Notes: generated from the sequence alone by a model not told the origin. Numbered from the stretch's first letter, positions 55,313-64,000 are shown. The stretch is 64,000 nucleotides of DNA from G965233625 sp965233625 (GCA_965233625.1 OZ247499.1:372001-436000); one strand, 5' to 3'. Program-made: numbers and translations.

Positions 55313-55392
55313 GGCCTGCCGAAGTCCAGCCGGCAGCGACTCCGGAAACTGCTTGTTGCATTGAAGCACTGTTTGCGTCAGAGGGATGGTAG

Positions 55393-56382
55393 ATGCGGAT
55401 CGGAGTATTTTGCAGCGGCGGCGATTCGCCAGGTATGAACGCCTGCGTTCGCGCCGTTGTGCGGGCGGGACTGCAAGCCGGCCACGAAGTGGTCGGCATC
55501 ATGAACGGCTACCAGGGTCTGCTGGACGAACAGTTCTTCACGAATGCGGACGGTAAGGCCGAGATGGCCTTGCGAAGCGTGTCTGGCTGGTCGCGACGTG
55601 GCGGCGCCCTGTTGGGAAGCAGTCGCAGTCAGGAATTCCGCACCGAAGCAGGCCGGAAGAAGGCGGCGGATATTCTTAAACGGCACCAGATTGACGCGCT
55701 GGTGCCAATCGGTGGCGATGGAACCACACACGGCGCCATTGCCCTTTCAAAGTGCTGGGACGGCGGCATCATCACCTGCCCCGGCACGATCGACAATGAT
55801 ATGCACGGCACCGATTTCACCATCGGTTTCTCCACGGCCGTGCAGACCGCGGTGGAAGCCGTGGACAAGATCCGTGACACGGCGGAAAGCCATCGCCGTA
55901 TGTTCCTAGTGGAAGTGATGGGCCGGCACAGCGGATACATCGCCGTGCATACAGCCATTGCCGCCGCTGCCGAGATCGCCTGCGTGCCAGAGACGCCGAC
56001 GGATATCGACGGCATCATCGCGGATCTTCATCGCATGCATCAGCAGAGCAAAGCTTCCGTCATCGCCATCGTTGCCGAAGGTGATGAAGAAGGCGGCGCC
56101 GACAAGCTGAACGAGCGGCTTGTGGCAGCCGGTTGTGCCTTCAAGACACGGGTTGTGATTCTTGGCCACCTGCAACGTGGAGGCACGCCGACACACGAAG
56201 ACCGCGTACGCTCTAGCATGATGGGCGAGGCTGCGGTGCAGGCGTTGGGCGAGGGCAAGACCATGATGATGGCCGGCATCGTCAATGGCGCCAACGCACT
56301 GACGCCGCTTTCAGACGTTATTGCCGGCCACAAACCCATTCCTGGCTACTTGCTGAATCTGGTGGCGACGCTCGCCAAGTAG
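55393..56382 (+). CDS. pfkA: 6-phosphofructokinase, ATP-type by its active-site residues
   Basis: 329 residues. It phosphorylates fructose 6-phosphate in glycolysis. Nucleotide-site loop SGGDSPGMNA at 8-17; GGDGTTHGA near 107; PGTIDND near 129-135 with the catalytic Asp; MGRHSGYIA near 176; GHLQRGGTPTHEDR near the C-terminus. The Gly in GGDG and the Gly in PGTIDND are the residues found in ATP-dependent enzymes; pyrophosphate-dependent enzymes usually have GGDD and PKTIDND. Length is close to the bacterial PfkA norm (about 320). AGGGATGG just before the ATG supports the start. It converges with the META-domain gene 45 bp downstream. Confidence 0.94.
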   Translation: MRIGVFCSGGDSPGMNACVRAVVRAGLQAGHEVVGIMNGYQGLLDEQFFTNADGKAEMALRSVSGWSRRGGALLGSSRSQEFRTEAGRKKAADILKRHQIDALVPIGGDGTTHGAIALSKCWDGGIITCPGTIDNDMHGTDFTIGFSTAVQTAVEAVDKIRDTAESHRRMFLVEVMGRHSGYIAVHTAIAAAAEIACVPETPTDIDGIIADLHRMHQQSKASVIAIVAEGDEEGGADKLNERLVAAGCAFKTRVVILGHLQRGGTPTHEDRVRSSMMGEAAVQALGEGKTMMMAGIVNGANALTPLSDVIAGHKPIPGYLLNLVATLAK

Positions 56383-56427
56383 ATTGGCCTTCCACCGTCC
56401 TGCATGCATTACAGCCGGGCTATTCAA

Positions 56428-57267
56428 CTATGGCGCCGCCCGGAAGGTCAGCAATGCGTTCTCATCTTTATCCAGCAGCGAAAGCTGTTTACCGCGTATG
56501 GTAAATCTGGTGATTCGTTTCAGCGACTCGAAAAACTTCGTCTCCTGTTGCATGACCGCCGGATCGCATTTCTGACTGGTGATTTCTAGACGAGTGAATG
56601 AAACGCCCGGTCCGGCAACGGCAGCGTCTGCCTTAAACGTATTGCATCCCGCTGAACCTTCCGCCGTTCCGTTTTCTAGTCTCAAGGTGATTGATGTGCC
56701 GTCCACAATGGAAGAGGCAGATACTGTCCCGTCACGGCCCGCGCCGTTGAATTCCTGAATGGTCTTTAATCGCCAATTAACGCCCGTCAATGGTGACGGC
56801 GCAGGTTCCTTGACCGGGACAAAAACGGCTTCCGTCTTGCTGGTTTTGTTGAAAAGGGTCAGCTTCTTAGGCGTGATTGAATAACCGATTATAGAAGCGA
56901 AGACGGCGCCGAGATCTCGATCCATTTGCATGGCAGCGGGATCTGCACAAGCCATCGCTGTCCAGCCGGTTTCCGTCACGCTGATGGCTCCCTTCTTGGA
57001 TGCGACGAAACGCACGTGGTAGGAATTGCATCCGCCCGATCCGGAAAATCTGTCCCCATCAAAGACTAAGGTCGGAGGAGCCGCTTGACCCAGGTTAAGC
57101 TTCTTGCCTTTCAGCGTTAGGGATTGCAATTGCCATTTCTTTCCGTCGACCGCTGCAATCTGGGCGGGGGGATCGCTGGAGAGAAAATCTTCATCGCAGC
57201 CAGTTTGAGCCACACAAATCACGGCAATAAATAACACATGCAGGTTTGTTACAACGGTTGGACGCAT
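56428..57267 (-). CDS. exported protein with two META (HslJ-like) domains
   Basis: 279 residues from ATG 57267, preferred over 57288 because AAGGTG lies about 11 bases upstream and a signal peptide follows at once (VTNLHVLFIAVICVAQTGC). The end QTGCDED could be a lipidation site, though the lipobox is poor. Two META domains are visible: the first from about 45 to 150 (WQLQSLTLKGKKL, SGSGGCNSYHVRF, ETGWTAMACADPAAMQMD), the second from about 165 (WRLKTIQEFNG, EGSAGCNTFKADA, ITSQKCDPAVMQQE). Each has the cysteine pair usual in HslJ-like proteins. The role is unknown; relatives are linked to stress or antibiotic tolerance. It is downstream of the DUF502 gene on the same strand (143-bp gap). Confidence 0.87.
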   Translation of the reverse strand: MRPTVVTNLHVLFIAVICVAQTGCDEDFLSSDPPAQIAAVDGKKWQLQSLTLKGKKLNLGQAAPPTLVFDGDRFSGSGGCNSYHVRFVASKKGAISVTETGWTAMACADPAAMQMDRDLGAVFASIIGYSITPKKLTLFNKTSKTEAVFVPVKEPAPSPLTGVNWRLKTIQEFNGAGRDGTVSASSIVDGTSITLRLENGTAEGSAGCNTFKADAAVAGPGVSFTRLEITSQKCDPAVMQQETKFFESLKRITRFTIRGKQLSLLDKDENALLTFRAAP

Positions 57268-57410
57268 GGCAGCGCACCTTACAGACAATGTACGAGATCA
57301 AGAGATTCTTATTTTTATCTATGCAGCGTTAACGTCAGACGTTGAGTCAGAATCAGGAATTTTCTGAAAGTCGTCCAGAGAGTTGCGTTTGCTGATGGTA
57401 CGCAAGCACG

Positions 57411-58160
57411 TTAGTCTGTTTTGTCTGCAGCAGATTCGCTCTCAATCCCGCTTTGAGATGGGTGATATTGCACGACTTTGGGCACGGAGATGCCGCCCGA
57501 GACGATGGCTTGCAGCGTCTGGTTCAGATCCCATTCAAGCTCCGTCACATCTTCTTCTGGCACCATGAGCATGTAGCCCGATGTTGGCACCGGCGTGGTG
57601 GGCACATAGACACAGAGGATGGTCTTACCCGTTGATTCGTCCCGGCATGTCGAAGTGACAAAGGCTGGCACCTTCGTGCCGGGGTGCGGGAAGCTGACCA
57701 GCACAACACGCTTGAATCTTGCCGCGGAGTTCTGCTGATCCTGCAGCGCGACAAACACCTGCCTGACAGCGGAATAAATATTGGTCACCACCGGGACCTG
57801 TAAAAAGATCCAGTCAAACAAGCGATGGATACGCGACTGGAAAAACATGCCCAGGAAGTACAACACCGCCAGCACAATGACGACGGCGAGCAGCGGAGCC
57901 CCGAAGTTCTCCACCCACGAAGGCAGTTCTTCATCTACGGAAATGAACTGGCCAGAAATCACCGCGACTAGCACCCTTGCGATGGGGTCGATAATCACAA
58001 CGCGCAGGGTGCTATAAAGCCAGTGCAGAATCCAGAACGTGATGGCGAACGGCAGTGCGACGAACAGACCCTGGACAAGCCGCATGCGGATGAAGTGGTA
58101 CAAAGACCGCAGCACGGTCAGCGAAGGTTCATCAACATTTTCGGGTTCGCGTTCTGTCAT
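57411..58160 (-). CDS. DUF502 family membrane protein
   Basis: 249 residues. It matches DUF502 throughout: a first membrane segment with GLFVALPFAITFWIL (about 30-50), an external loop, a second membrane segment with LLAVVIVLAVLYFLGM (about 90-106), then the conserved IPxVxxIYSAxRQ-like stretch (VPVVTNIYSAVRQVF) and a beta-rich cytoplasmic domain (TSGYMLMVPEEDVTELEW). The tail is polar. Its biochemical function is not established. It is divergent from the small secreted protein gene at 58411, with 250 bp between; nothing further could be supported in that gap. Confidence 0.92.
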   Translation of the reverse strand: MTEREPENVDEPSLTVLRSLYHFIRMRLVQGLFVALPFAITFWILHWLYSTLRVVIIDPIARVLVAVISGQFISVDEELPSWVENFGAPLLAVVIVLAVLYFLGMFFQSRIHRLFDWIFLQVPVVTNIYSAVRQVFVALQDQQNSAARFKRVVLVSFPHPGTKVPAFVTSTCRDESTGKTILCVYVPTTPVPTSGYMLMVPEEDVTELEWDLNQTLQAIVSGGISVPKVVQYHPSQSGIESESAADKTD

Positions 58161-58410
58161 GGGCCTGAAGTTTAGGGGCAGATGCTGATAGCGCTTATGG
58201 AATCCCTCAGAGCGGATTCTATCGATGTGCGTAGTGGTCCGCCAGGATGCGTATCGCGGTGGAAGCCGATTCTAGTCGGCGAAAAATCTGGCCTGGACAC
58301 GCTTGGTTGCTTCGACGATAGTCCGCCGCCGCCTGCTACATCGCTCGCGGTGCGCATTTCCCACATCTAAGTGACGCGTTCGCGTCAGAAACTCAATACA
58401 GGACAGCACG

Positions 58411-58770
58411 GTGAAAACCACATGCCTTATCTTCGTTTTCGGAGTGTTGCTGATTTGTGCAGAGACAACGCACGCCCAGTTGCCGATGGGGGAAACGGCG
58501 CCGGTGGAATCAGCCGCGGAGATCGAGCCGCTCGACAAGCCAGCGGCGAAACGCCCGCCGAAGGTTGACTGGCCGGCATTGCCTTTGCCTTCGTTCAAAT
58601 CTGCCACAGGCCCCGGCCAGTGGATGAGCAGCCTGGGAGCACGCACCCGCGCCGCGCTGATTGGAACCTACTACGCATTAACGCCGTGGCGGGAACAAGG
58701 CGCCGCACCGAAACTGTCGCCACCAACGGGTACGCGCCGCACGTACAGTGGCAGCACGCAATCGCGGTGA
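58411..58770 (+). CDS. small secreted protein of unknown function, GTG start
   Basis: 119 residues starting at GTG 58411 with AGGACA about seven bases upstream. Signal peptide MKTTCLIFVFGVLLICAETTHA with likely cleavage before QLP. The mature protein is rich in Pro, Ala, Lys and Thr (KRPPKVDWPALPLPSFKS) with one short predicted helix (WMSSLGARTRAALIGTYYAL) and a polar C-terminus. No domain or family was recognised. It converges with the HlyD/M50 operon, ending 29 bases before it, so it is not part of that transcript. Confidence 0.7.
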   Translation: MKTTCLIFVFGVLLICAETTHAQLPMGETAPVESAAEIEPLDKPAAKRPPKVDWPALPLPSFKSATGPGQWMSSLGARTRAALIGTYYALTPWREQGAAPKLSPPTGTRRTYSGSTQSR

Positions 58771-58799
58771 GGTTTCCCGGCCGAAAACGCTGCGTTAAA

Positions 58800-61037
58800 T
58801 TAGAAATCGAAATTGAACGTCCGGCTGAGATACCGGTACGTCAGCGTGGCAATGCTTTGGGGCGGCGTGTAGATCCGCCCCTGTCCGATAGCGCGGATCG
58901 TTAACGGCAGCTGATGCGCGTCGAGTTTGACACGCACCTGATACATCGTTTCCAGCAGTTCTTTTTCGCCGCGTTCATTGGTGCGGACCGGCGTAGCGCC
59001 TGTTGCCACAAGATGCGGTGGCGGATCTTGCAGGTCAATCTCAGAAATCGCCGTGACTTTGCCCCACAGCGTTATCCCCGGCGTCTGGTCGAGTCGCACG
59101 GCGACCGTCTGCCCTGGCATCACGCTTGTGATGTCGGCCTGATTTACCGCCAGCACGGCGTCCTGTAGTTGCGGATCGCCAATGCTGCACAGCGTGGTCT
59201 GCGACGAAAGCAGCGCTCCGCGGTTTTCTTTTTGTAGTGGGGCGCCCGTCCATTCCGCCAGTTCACCCTTAGCGGCTGGGCGACGGACTTCCTCCGGCGG
59301 CATAACAACACCGGCCTGCGGTGCGACGATGTTCAACTGCTTCTGCCGTCTTTCTAATGCTTTAAGAGCCTCGCTCAAGCCGTCCAGCTTCTTCTCCGCT
59401 GCACGGATGCTTTCGTCGGCAACGGGGCCCTTCATTGGAGAGCCTTGTTCAATGACACGTCTTTTATAAAGCTGTGCAACGATAATCTTCTGTTCGCGGA
59501 CTTGCCCAGCCAGCACCACGACTTTCCGCGATAGCTCAAGGTCGGCAAGTTCCGCGATAAGGTCGCCGCGTTTAACGGGCTCGCCGTATTTCACGCCATT
59601 TTGCAGCACGCCTGGATGCGAAACAAAGACGCGTGCCGCATTGGCCGGTTCAAGAACCACCGGCGCCGCAACGCGGAAAGGTAACGGAATCATCGCTACG
59701 CCGGCTGCCACTGCGAGGATTATTAGCGTCACCAGCCAGAACCGTGGCCAGCGAATGCTGCGGTTTCCACGCGGCTGCCGCAGGAAATTCATCAGGCGGT
59801 ACACGGCCGGCCCTGTCATGCCAACGATCGACGCGAGGGCAATCAGGTGGACCGCTGCCTGGGCGCCATAGGGTTTTAGAACCTGATGCAGCAGCCACAG
59901 GATGGTGCAGAGCACAAACACGCGGTAGCACATCGCGGCGACAAAATATAACGCCAGCCACCCATGATTACGTGGCGGCAGCAACCGCTCGCTGACCGGG
60001 GCAATGTCCAGCACCCACGTTGCGAAGTAGTGCTTCACCACTGCCGTGGCTTGCTGCCAGAGGTTAGGAGATTCTGTCAGGTCCGCCAGGATGAAGTAAC
60101 CGTCGTACCGCAGCAGCGGATTGCCATTGAAGATCACGGTATTCACGGAACAGATGACCATCACATTCAGGCAGATCGAATTCAGGAGCCCTGGCTGGCT
60201 GAACCACCAGAGATACGTGCACACCGAAGCCAGAATCAGCTCCACGTAAATCCCGCCCGCCCCGATTGCCGCACGCGACCATTTGTTTTTGATCAGCCAT
60301 GCATCGGTTACGTTCACATACAGGCAGGGCGTGAAGACCAGCAGCATCAGTCCAAATTCATGGCATTCGCCGCCGAAGTGCTTACATGTAAACGCGTGCC
60401 CCATTTCGTGGCAGACCTTCACCACGGCAAGCGTTACGCTTAGCAGCAGAATGTTCTGCGGCGTGAAGAAGTCCTGCAGTCCCGGCAGCCTGGTTTGTAG
60501 CACATCAAACTGCGAAACGGCGAGTCCAAGTGCCGACCCGATCAACGCCAGCATGGCCACAAAGACAATGGGCGAAAAGAACCACGCCACATAAGGGTAC
60601 AACGCGTTGAGAAACGCATCCGGGTCGACGCCGCGGAATCGCATTGCCAGCAGGCCGGTGGCCCGTTCAAGCCAGGCTCGCCGCGTCTGCTCGTCGCGCC
60701 GCTTCAACAGCAGTTCCGCCTGGCCCGTGGCATCGGCTATCACAAGACCCTGATCGTGAAGCGAAGCGGTGAACGAGGCAAGTTCCTGGGGCGTTAAACT
60801 ATGCGGTGCGAAGCGGCGGTTGAACTCTTCTAACAAGCCCTGGGGCGAACGTGTACCATCCAGCCTTTGCAGCAGAAAATACTCTTCGTCCTGCAACTGA
60901 AAATAGCGGAGCGAGATAGGGTCTTTCACACCCCATTGTTCCTGACCGCCAAATTGCAGCGGCCGCACGATCAGGTCGCGGCGTGCGCGCAGACGCAGTG
61001 CCCGGTGGCTGGATGGCGAAAATAGCTCTACGCTCAT
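58800..61037 (-). CDS. PqqD-like / M50 metalloprotease / HlyD-like fusion protein
   Basis: 745 residues. Residues about 35-110 resemble a PqqD-type winged-helix, a fold that often binds peptide precursors (YFLLQRLDGTRSPQGLLEEF, LHDQGLV). An M50 site-2-protease-like core of several membrane helices follows, with the zinc site HEMGH (His210, Glu211, His214) and the third ligand Asp312 in LLRYDGYF. From about 460 the C-terminal part is a HlyD-like adaptor (FVSHPGVLQNGVKYGEPVKR, a lipoyl-like hairpin, and IVAPQAGVV). Proteins of this build are annotated as putative peptide zinc metalloproteases. It is the last gene of a three-gene operon, 15 bp after the HlyD gene. Role inferred: membrane processing or export of an unknown peptide or protein. 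Confidence 0.88.
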   Translation of the reverse strand: MSVELFSPSSHRALRLRARRDLIVRPLQFGGQEQWGVKDPISLRYFQLQDEEYFLLQRLDGTRSPQGLLEEFNRRFAPHSLTPQELASFTASLHDQGLVIADATGQAELLLKRRDEQTRRAWLERATGLLAMRFRGVDPDAFLNALYPYVAWFFSPIVFVAMLALIGSALGLAVSQFDVLQTRLPGLQDFFTPQNILLLSVTLAVVKVCHEMGHAFTCKHFGGECHEFGLMLLVFTPCLYVNVTDAWLIKNKWSRAAIGAGGIYVELILASVCTYLWWFSQPGLLNSICLNVMVICSVNTVIFNGNPLLRYDGYFILADLTESPNLWQQATAVVKHYFATWVLDIAPVSERLLPPRNHGWLALYFVAAMCYRVFVLCTILWLLHQVLKPYGAQAAVHLIALASIVGMTGPAVYRLMNFLRQPRGNRSIRWPRFWLVTLIILAVAAGVAMIPLPFRVAAPVVLEPANAARVFVSHPGVLQNGVKYGEPVKRGDLIAELADLELSRKVVVLAGQVREQKIIVAQLYKRRVIEQGSPMKGPVADESIRAAEKKLDGLSEALKALERRQKQLNIVAPQAGVVMPPEEVRRPAAKGELAEWTGAPLQKENRGALLSSQTTLCSIGDPQLQDAVLAVNQADITSVMPGQTVAVRLDQTPGITLWGKVTAISEIDLQDPPPHLVATGATPVRTNERGEKELLETMYQVRVKLDAHQLPLTIRAIGQGRIYTPPQSIATLTYRYLSRTFNFDF

Positions 61038-61052
61038 CGACCCGCTTTCGCA

Positions 61053-61934
61053 TTAAGGGGCGGTAGCCGGGGAACCGTCTATCCACAACACGCCACGCAT
61101 CCCGGCGCGAAGCAGTCGTTTGCGGTTATCGATCTCGGCAGCAATGCGGACACGCCCATCCGCCGGGTTGCTCTCTGGGCTGACGAATATCAGTTTGCCA
61201 GGCAGCACGTCTTCGCTGTTATCAGGCTGAAACGCAACCTTCGCGCCGGTAAGCCCCGGCTTCAACTGATGATTGAGCAGAAAGCCCTCGACCTGCAGCG
61301 TATCGATGCGTATCAGCCGCAGCACTGCTTCGCCCGGCTCTACCCATTCACCTTTGCGACGCCGGACTTTGACGACCACACCTGCCAGCGGCGCCACGAT
61401 TTTGAAACGCTGCACCTTCCGCTCCGCCAGTAGCACGTCTGCTTTGGCTAGGCGAAGCTCTTCGTTTGCAACCGCCAGATCATTCTCTGCGTCTTCCACC
61501 GAAAGCACTGCCTTTTCTTTTTCGAGCAGTTTTTTGGCTAACTCAGCCGCGGTTACCGAACGCCGGACCGTCTGGTTTGTTAACTTAGCCCGCTCGTATT
61601 CCTGGGTGGCCAGTTCCAGATCTTTCTTGGCTAGTCTTACTTTCACATCGTTAGCGACTTTCTTCTGGGCGACATCCAGCGCTGCTTCTGCGCGTTGTTT
61701 TTCCAGGTTGGCATCTGTGCTATCGATGGTCGCGATGGTCTCGCCCTGGCGCACCACATCTTGCGGTTTGACGGTTAACTCCCGCAGAACGCCGGCTTCC
61801 TGTGCGGGTGTTTCGACTTCCTCCAGCAGCGTTACGACGGCGGGCTTCACCACGATCCAGTCGCCACCTGCAACGCCGGGCGGCGCCGACGGGATCGTGG
61901 CGAGGATTAAAAGGGACAGAGCGGTTGTTGACAT
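61053..61934 (-). CDS. HlyD-family periplasmic adaptor
   Basis: 293 residues from ATG 61934, where a signal-like stretch starts (MSTTALSLLILATIPSAPPG); the frame is open to 61994, overlapping the upstream gene. It is a membrane-fusion adaptor: biotinyl-lipoyl halves GVLRELTVKPQDVVRQGETI and IVAPLAGVVVKVRRRKGEWV enclose a long alpha-helical hairpin (about residues 70-160, with ALDVAQKKVANDVKVRLAKK), and beta-barrel sequence follows (RIAAEIDNRKRLLRAGMRG). Such adaptors bridge inner-membrane transporters to outer-membrane channels. In this operon the other two genes carry HlyD-like domains too, so the three may form one envelope-spanning device. No ABC transporter or outer-membrane factor is within the window. 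Confidence 0.9.
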   Translation of the reverse strand: MSTTALSLLILATIPSAPPGVAGGDWIVVKPAVVTLLEEVETPAQEAGVLRELTVKPQDVVRQGETIATIDSTDANLEKQRAEAALDVAQKKVANDVKVRLAKKDLELATQEYERAKLTNQTVRRSVTAAELAKKLLEKEKAVLSVEDAENDLAVANEELRLAKADVLLAERKVQRFKIVAPLAGVVVKVRRRKGEWVEPGEAVLRLIRIDTLQVEGFLLNHQLKPGLTGAKVAFQPDNSEDVLPGKLIFVSPESNPADGRVRIAAEIDNRKRLLRAGMRGVLWIDGSPATAP

Positions 61935-61962
61935 TGGAAGTCTGCCGGATGGAGTGTCAGCG

Positions 61963-63993
61963 TTAAAAAAGAAGCCAGGTGCGCGCGGATTCAATCGCGT
62001 CGTGCAGCCAGACGTATCCCAGCGGTTGCTGCCCGCAATACACGCGAGCGACGACCGCGGCGCCGGGGCGGGGATCGTTAATCTCGCGTTTGTCGATCTG
62101 CACTTTCAGCTTCACGACGGGGCTGCCCTGGTCGTTGATGGTTGTCGCTGGTGCGATCGAGGTCACGGTGCCCTGGCGCCACTGGCCTGGGTCAGCAGCC
62201 AGGATGTAATCAACCTGAAGTTTTGCTTTTCGATCCGACTGCAAGATTTTCTGCCGGTGTTGAAGGATGTAGCCGGCGTGTTTGCCCGGCACTTCAACTT
62301 CCAGCTCCCACGGCCCCTCGACATCCGCCAGCGTCAGCAGAATCTGGCCCTGCCTGACCGGTCGTGTGGCGAGCAGATCTTTGGCGTTCCAGTCCAGGAT
62401 GCGGCCATTGATCTGTGCGCGAAGTTCCAGCTTCTGCTGTTGCGCTAGCAGGATGTTCTCTTCCTTGTTCAGCCGATTGACGCTTTCTTCCAGCTGAAGA
62501 ATGCGGGCGTTCATTTCGTTGTGGCGTGCACGTGCATCGGGCGTGGTGGGGCGCGACTTAACGGCAGCTTTGCGAAGGGTATCCAGTTCCTGCGCCGCGG
62601 CGAGTCGCTGCCCGGCCACCTGCGCTAATTCAAAATGGATATCATCGCTGAACAGTTCCAGAAGAACCGCATCCTGCTTCACGCTGACATCTTCATCCGC
62701 GCCGTCAGCCGGAAGGTGAAGACTCTCCACCCGCGCGTCCATCGGTGCGAAGACGGTCTGCTTCACCTGCGGCGTTAATTCGCCACGGCCATATACATGA
62801 AAGCTGGCGGGAAAGAGACAAAGGAATAGAATCAGCGCAACTGCCGCGATCAATGCAGTCACGGTGTAAGGCAACTGCCGCAGTTGCCAGAACCATCTGG
62901 CGCTGCCCAGTGTACGCAGCGCTGGCAGCATCGGAATCTGCTCAACAGCCAAGGCGTTATCCAACGCGACGGAAGCATGCCGCGCCACTTTTTCAAGACG
63001 CGTGCGAAACGCTGCGTTGTCGATCACCCCGTCAAAACTCTCGGCGACAATCGCCCCCAGACGCTGCTGCTGATCTTCCTCTGACGCAGGCTCATACAGC
63101 GGAAGCACCACCAGAGAGCGACTATGGGCAACATCTAGATAGGTCTGCAGCCGGGTTTCAATCTGCGGCGGTAACTGCGAGTGATCTCCCGGCGCCCATA
63201 AAGGTTGATCCGCCTGAATCACGTGACCTGCCAGGTCTTCTAATTGGCGGACCACGGGCGAACGCCGGTCAACGGTATCGATTCCGCTGACGCTAAGCAC
63301 TTTTGTCCGGGTCCCCTGCGTGGACAGAATACTGATGCGGTCGCACCCGAGGAGTGTCCGCGCCTCATTGGCGATGACAAAGGCAGTCCGGTCGAGCGAG
63401 AGACTTTGATTCACCCGCCGAGCAAAGGCGTCTATCTCATTCCATTGCGATTCACGTTGCTTCAGCGCACGCAACATCGCCAGCGTTTCAAAATCAGCGG
63501 CGATCTGGCAGAACGCGCTGAGTATCTCCTGGGAAGCGTTCAGCGTGGCGGGCGACGCATCTTCACGCAGCGCAATCTCGACAATCGCCACCGTTTCACC
63601 CTCGACAAACACCGGGCAAGCGACCAGCGGATGCGGCGAAGGGTTTGTCACCTCTTCGTCACGCACCGCGTTTTCGCCCGGCATAAAGGAGACGGCTTTT
63701 GTTAATCGCAGGGCGGTTTGCAGCAGCTTCTCGTGCTGCGTTTTGCCTTTCTCTGAAAACAGCGATGTCGACTGCAAGTTCGTCTGATGCAACAGGCGAA
63801 TGTGTGTGGGGCTATCGCATGCCCAAGCGGCGCCGCCGGGTGCAGCCAATGCATGCAGCGACTTTGCCAGCAGCGCAGCATAAAAGCCAGGGGCGGAAGA
63901 CTCCCTTTGCGCGAGGCCGGAAAGCTCTTCGAGCAGTTGTTCTACCTGCTCCCAGGCCCAGGCCGGGTCTGTGTTGATGGGTGGCTGATTCAT
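61963..63993 (-). CDS. GAF-domain protein with membrane helix and HlyD-like adaptor region
   Basis: 676 residues. The N-terminal 180 residues contain a GAF-like half (ACPVFVEGETVAIVEIALRE); residues about 185-340 are a clearer GAF domain (NQSLSLDRTAFVIANEARTL, GCDRISILSTQ, LVVLPLYE). A single membrane helix at about 380-402 (VTALIAAVALILFLCLFPASF) leads to a HlyD-type region: VFAPMDARVESLHLPADGAD, a coiled-coil hairpin (LEESVNRLNKEENILLAQQQ), and a second lipoyl-like half (NGRILDWNAKDLL). So a cytoplasmic ligand sensor appears coupled to an extracytoplasmic adaptor. It is the first visible gene of the operon; the stop lies 28 bp before the preferred start of the HlyD gene. The window ends seven bases upstream, so the promoter and earlier genes are not visible. 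Confidence 0.85.
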   Translation of the reverse strand: MNQPPINTDPAWAWEQVEQLLEELSGLAQRESSAPGFYAALLAKSLHALAAPGGAAWACDSPTHIRLLHQTNLQSTSLFSEKGKTQHEKLLQTALRLTKAVSFMPGENAVRDEEVTNPSPHPLVACPVFVEGETVAIVEIALREDASPATLNASQEILSAFCQIAADFETLAMLRALKQRESQWNEIDAFARRVNQSLSLDRTAFVIANEARTLLGCDRISILSTQGTRTKVLSVSGIDTVDRRSPVVRQLEDLAGHVIQADQPLWAPGDHSQLPPQIETRLQTYLDVAHSRSLVVLPLYEPASEEDQQQRLGAIVAESFDGVIDNAAFRTRLEKVARHASVALDNALAVEQIPMLPALRTLGSARWFWQLRQLPYTVTALIAAVALILFLCLFPASFHVYGRGELTPQVKQTVFAPMDARVESLHLPADGADEDVSVKQDAVLLELFSDDIHFELAQVAGQRLAAAQELDTLRKAAVKSRPTTPDARARHNEMNARILQLEESVNRLNKEENILLAQQQKLELRAQINGRILDWNAKDLLATRPVRQGQILLTLADVEGPWELEVEVPGKHAGYILQHRQKILQSDRKAKLQVDYILAADPGQWRQGTVTSIAPATTINDQGSPVVKLKVQIDKREINDPRPGAAVVARVYCGQQPLGYVWLHDAIESARTWLLF

Positions 63994-64000
63994 AAACCCT

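Noticed and set aside
55393..56382. Pyrophosphate-dependent phosphofructokinase
   Set aside because: The diagnostic positions read GGDG and PGTIDND, as in ATP-dependent enzymes, not GGDD and PKTIDND.
58411..58770. Small secreted protein as the peptide substrate of the M50/HlyD operon
   Set aside because: It is on the opposite strand, convergent, has an ordinary signal peptide and shows no leader/core pattern; proximity alone is not enough.

Overview
The window looks like a chromosomal stretch of a planctomycete (Planctomycetota). The evidence is a combination of family traits: a large Ser/Thr kinase with a DWG instead of DFG motif fused to WD40 propellers, a sulfatase with a Cys-x-Pro-x-Arg site, a Tat-exported Gfo/Idh/MocA oxidoreductase, a PqqD-like/M50/HlyD membrane protein encoded with two further HlyD-type proteins, VIT-vWA and DUF502 proteins, and a giant extracellular beta-strand repeat protein whose N-terminus carries a planctomycete-like sorting motif (FEERRVLDA). 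The DNA is moderately GC-rich, Shine-Dalgarno sequences are often weak, and the palindrome GGCGCC is strikingly frequent. No rRNA, tRNA, CRISPR, phage or insertion-sequence genes were found.

Layout. 1-1299: 3' part of hslU. 1538-7821: a two-gene cytochrome c maturation operon (ResB-like and CcsA-like, both enlarged) ending at a strong terminator. 8138-8314: a 58-codon gene with a TTG start. 8461-9795 (minus): a proline-rich secreted protein. 10081-41232: a co-directional block with the 5430-residue repeat protein, the kinase/WD40 protein, two exported TPR proteins and an NfeD-type membrane protease. 41284-46822 (minus): a membrane transglutaminase-like protein, a DUF900-type alpha/beta hydrolase and a single-domain response regulator. 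47070-49526: a VIT-vWA protein, convergent with a sulfatase (49591-51342, minus). 51452-53440: leuA with an elaborate leader. 53466-56382: a small membrane protein, an oxidoreductase and ATP-type phosphofructokinase. 56428-58160 (minus): a two-META-domain protein and a DUF502 protein. 58411-58770: a small secreted protein. 58800-63993 (minus): a three-gene HlyD/M50/GAF operon that probably continues upstream outside the window.

The best regulatory signal is upstream of leuA. An 18-codon reading frame with ten leucine codons is followed by a 12-bp terminator hairpin with seven T. A competing segment containing the leader stop codon can pair with the terminator's ascending arm. This has all the parts of a ribosome-mediated leucine attenuator, here in a planctomycete.

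The best protein-architecture signals are a complete six-motif YWTD (LDL-receptor class B-like) beta-propeller inserted inside the extracytoplasmic domain of the ResB-like protein, and an XRE-like helix-turn-helix segment inserted between WD40 blades 13 and 14 of the 21 blades in the kinase. The giant repeat protein is built from at least three roughly 0.9-kilo-residue super-repeats. It sits directly upstream of the kinase, the TPR proteins and the protease, which suggests (inference only) a cell-surface assembly or envelope locus.
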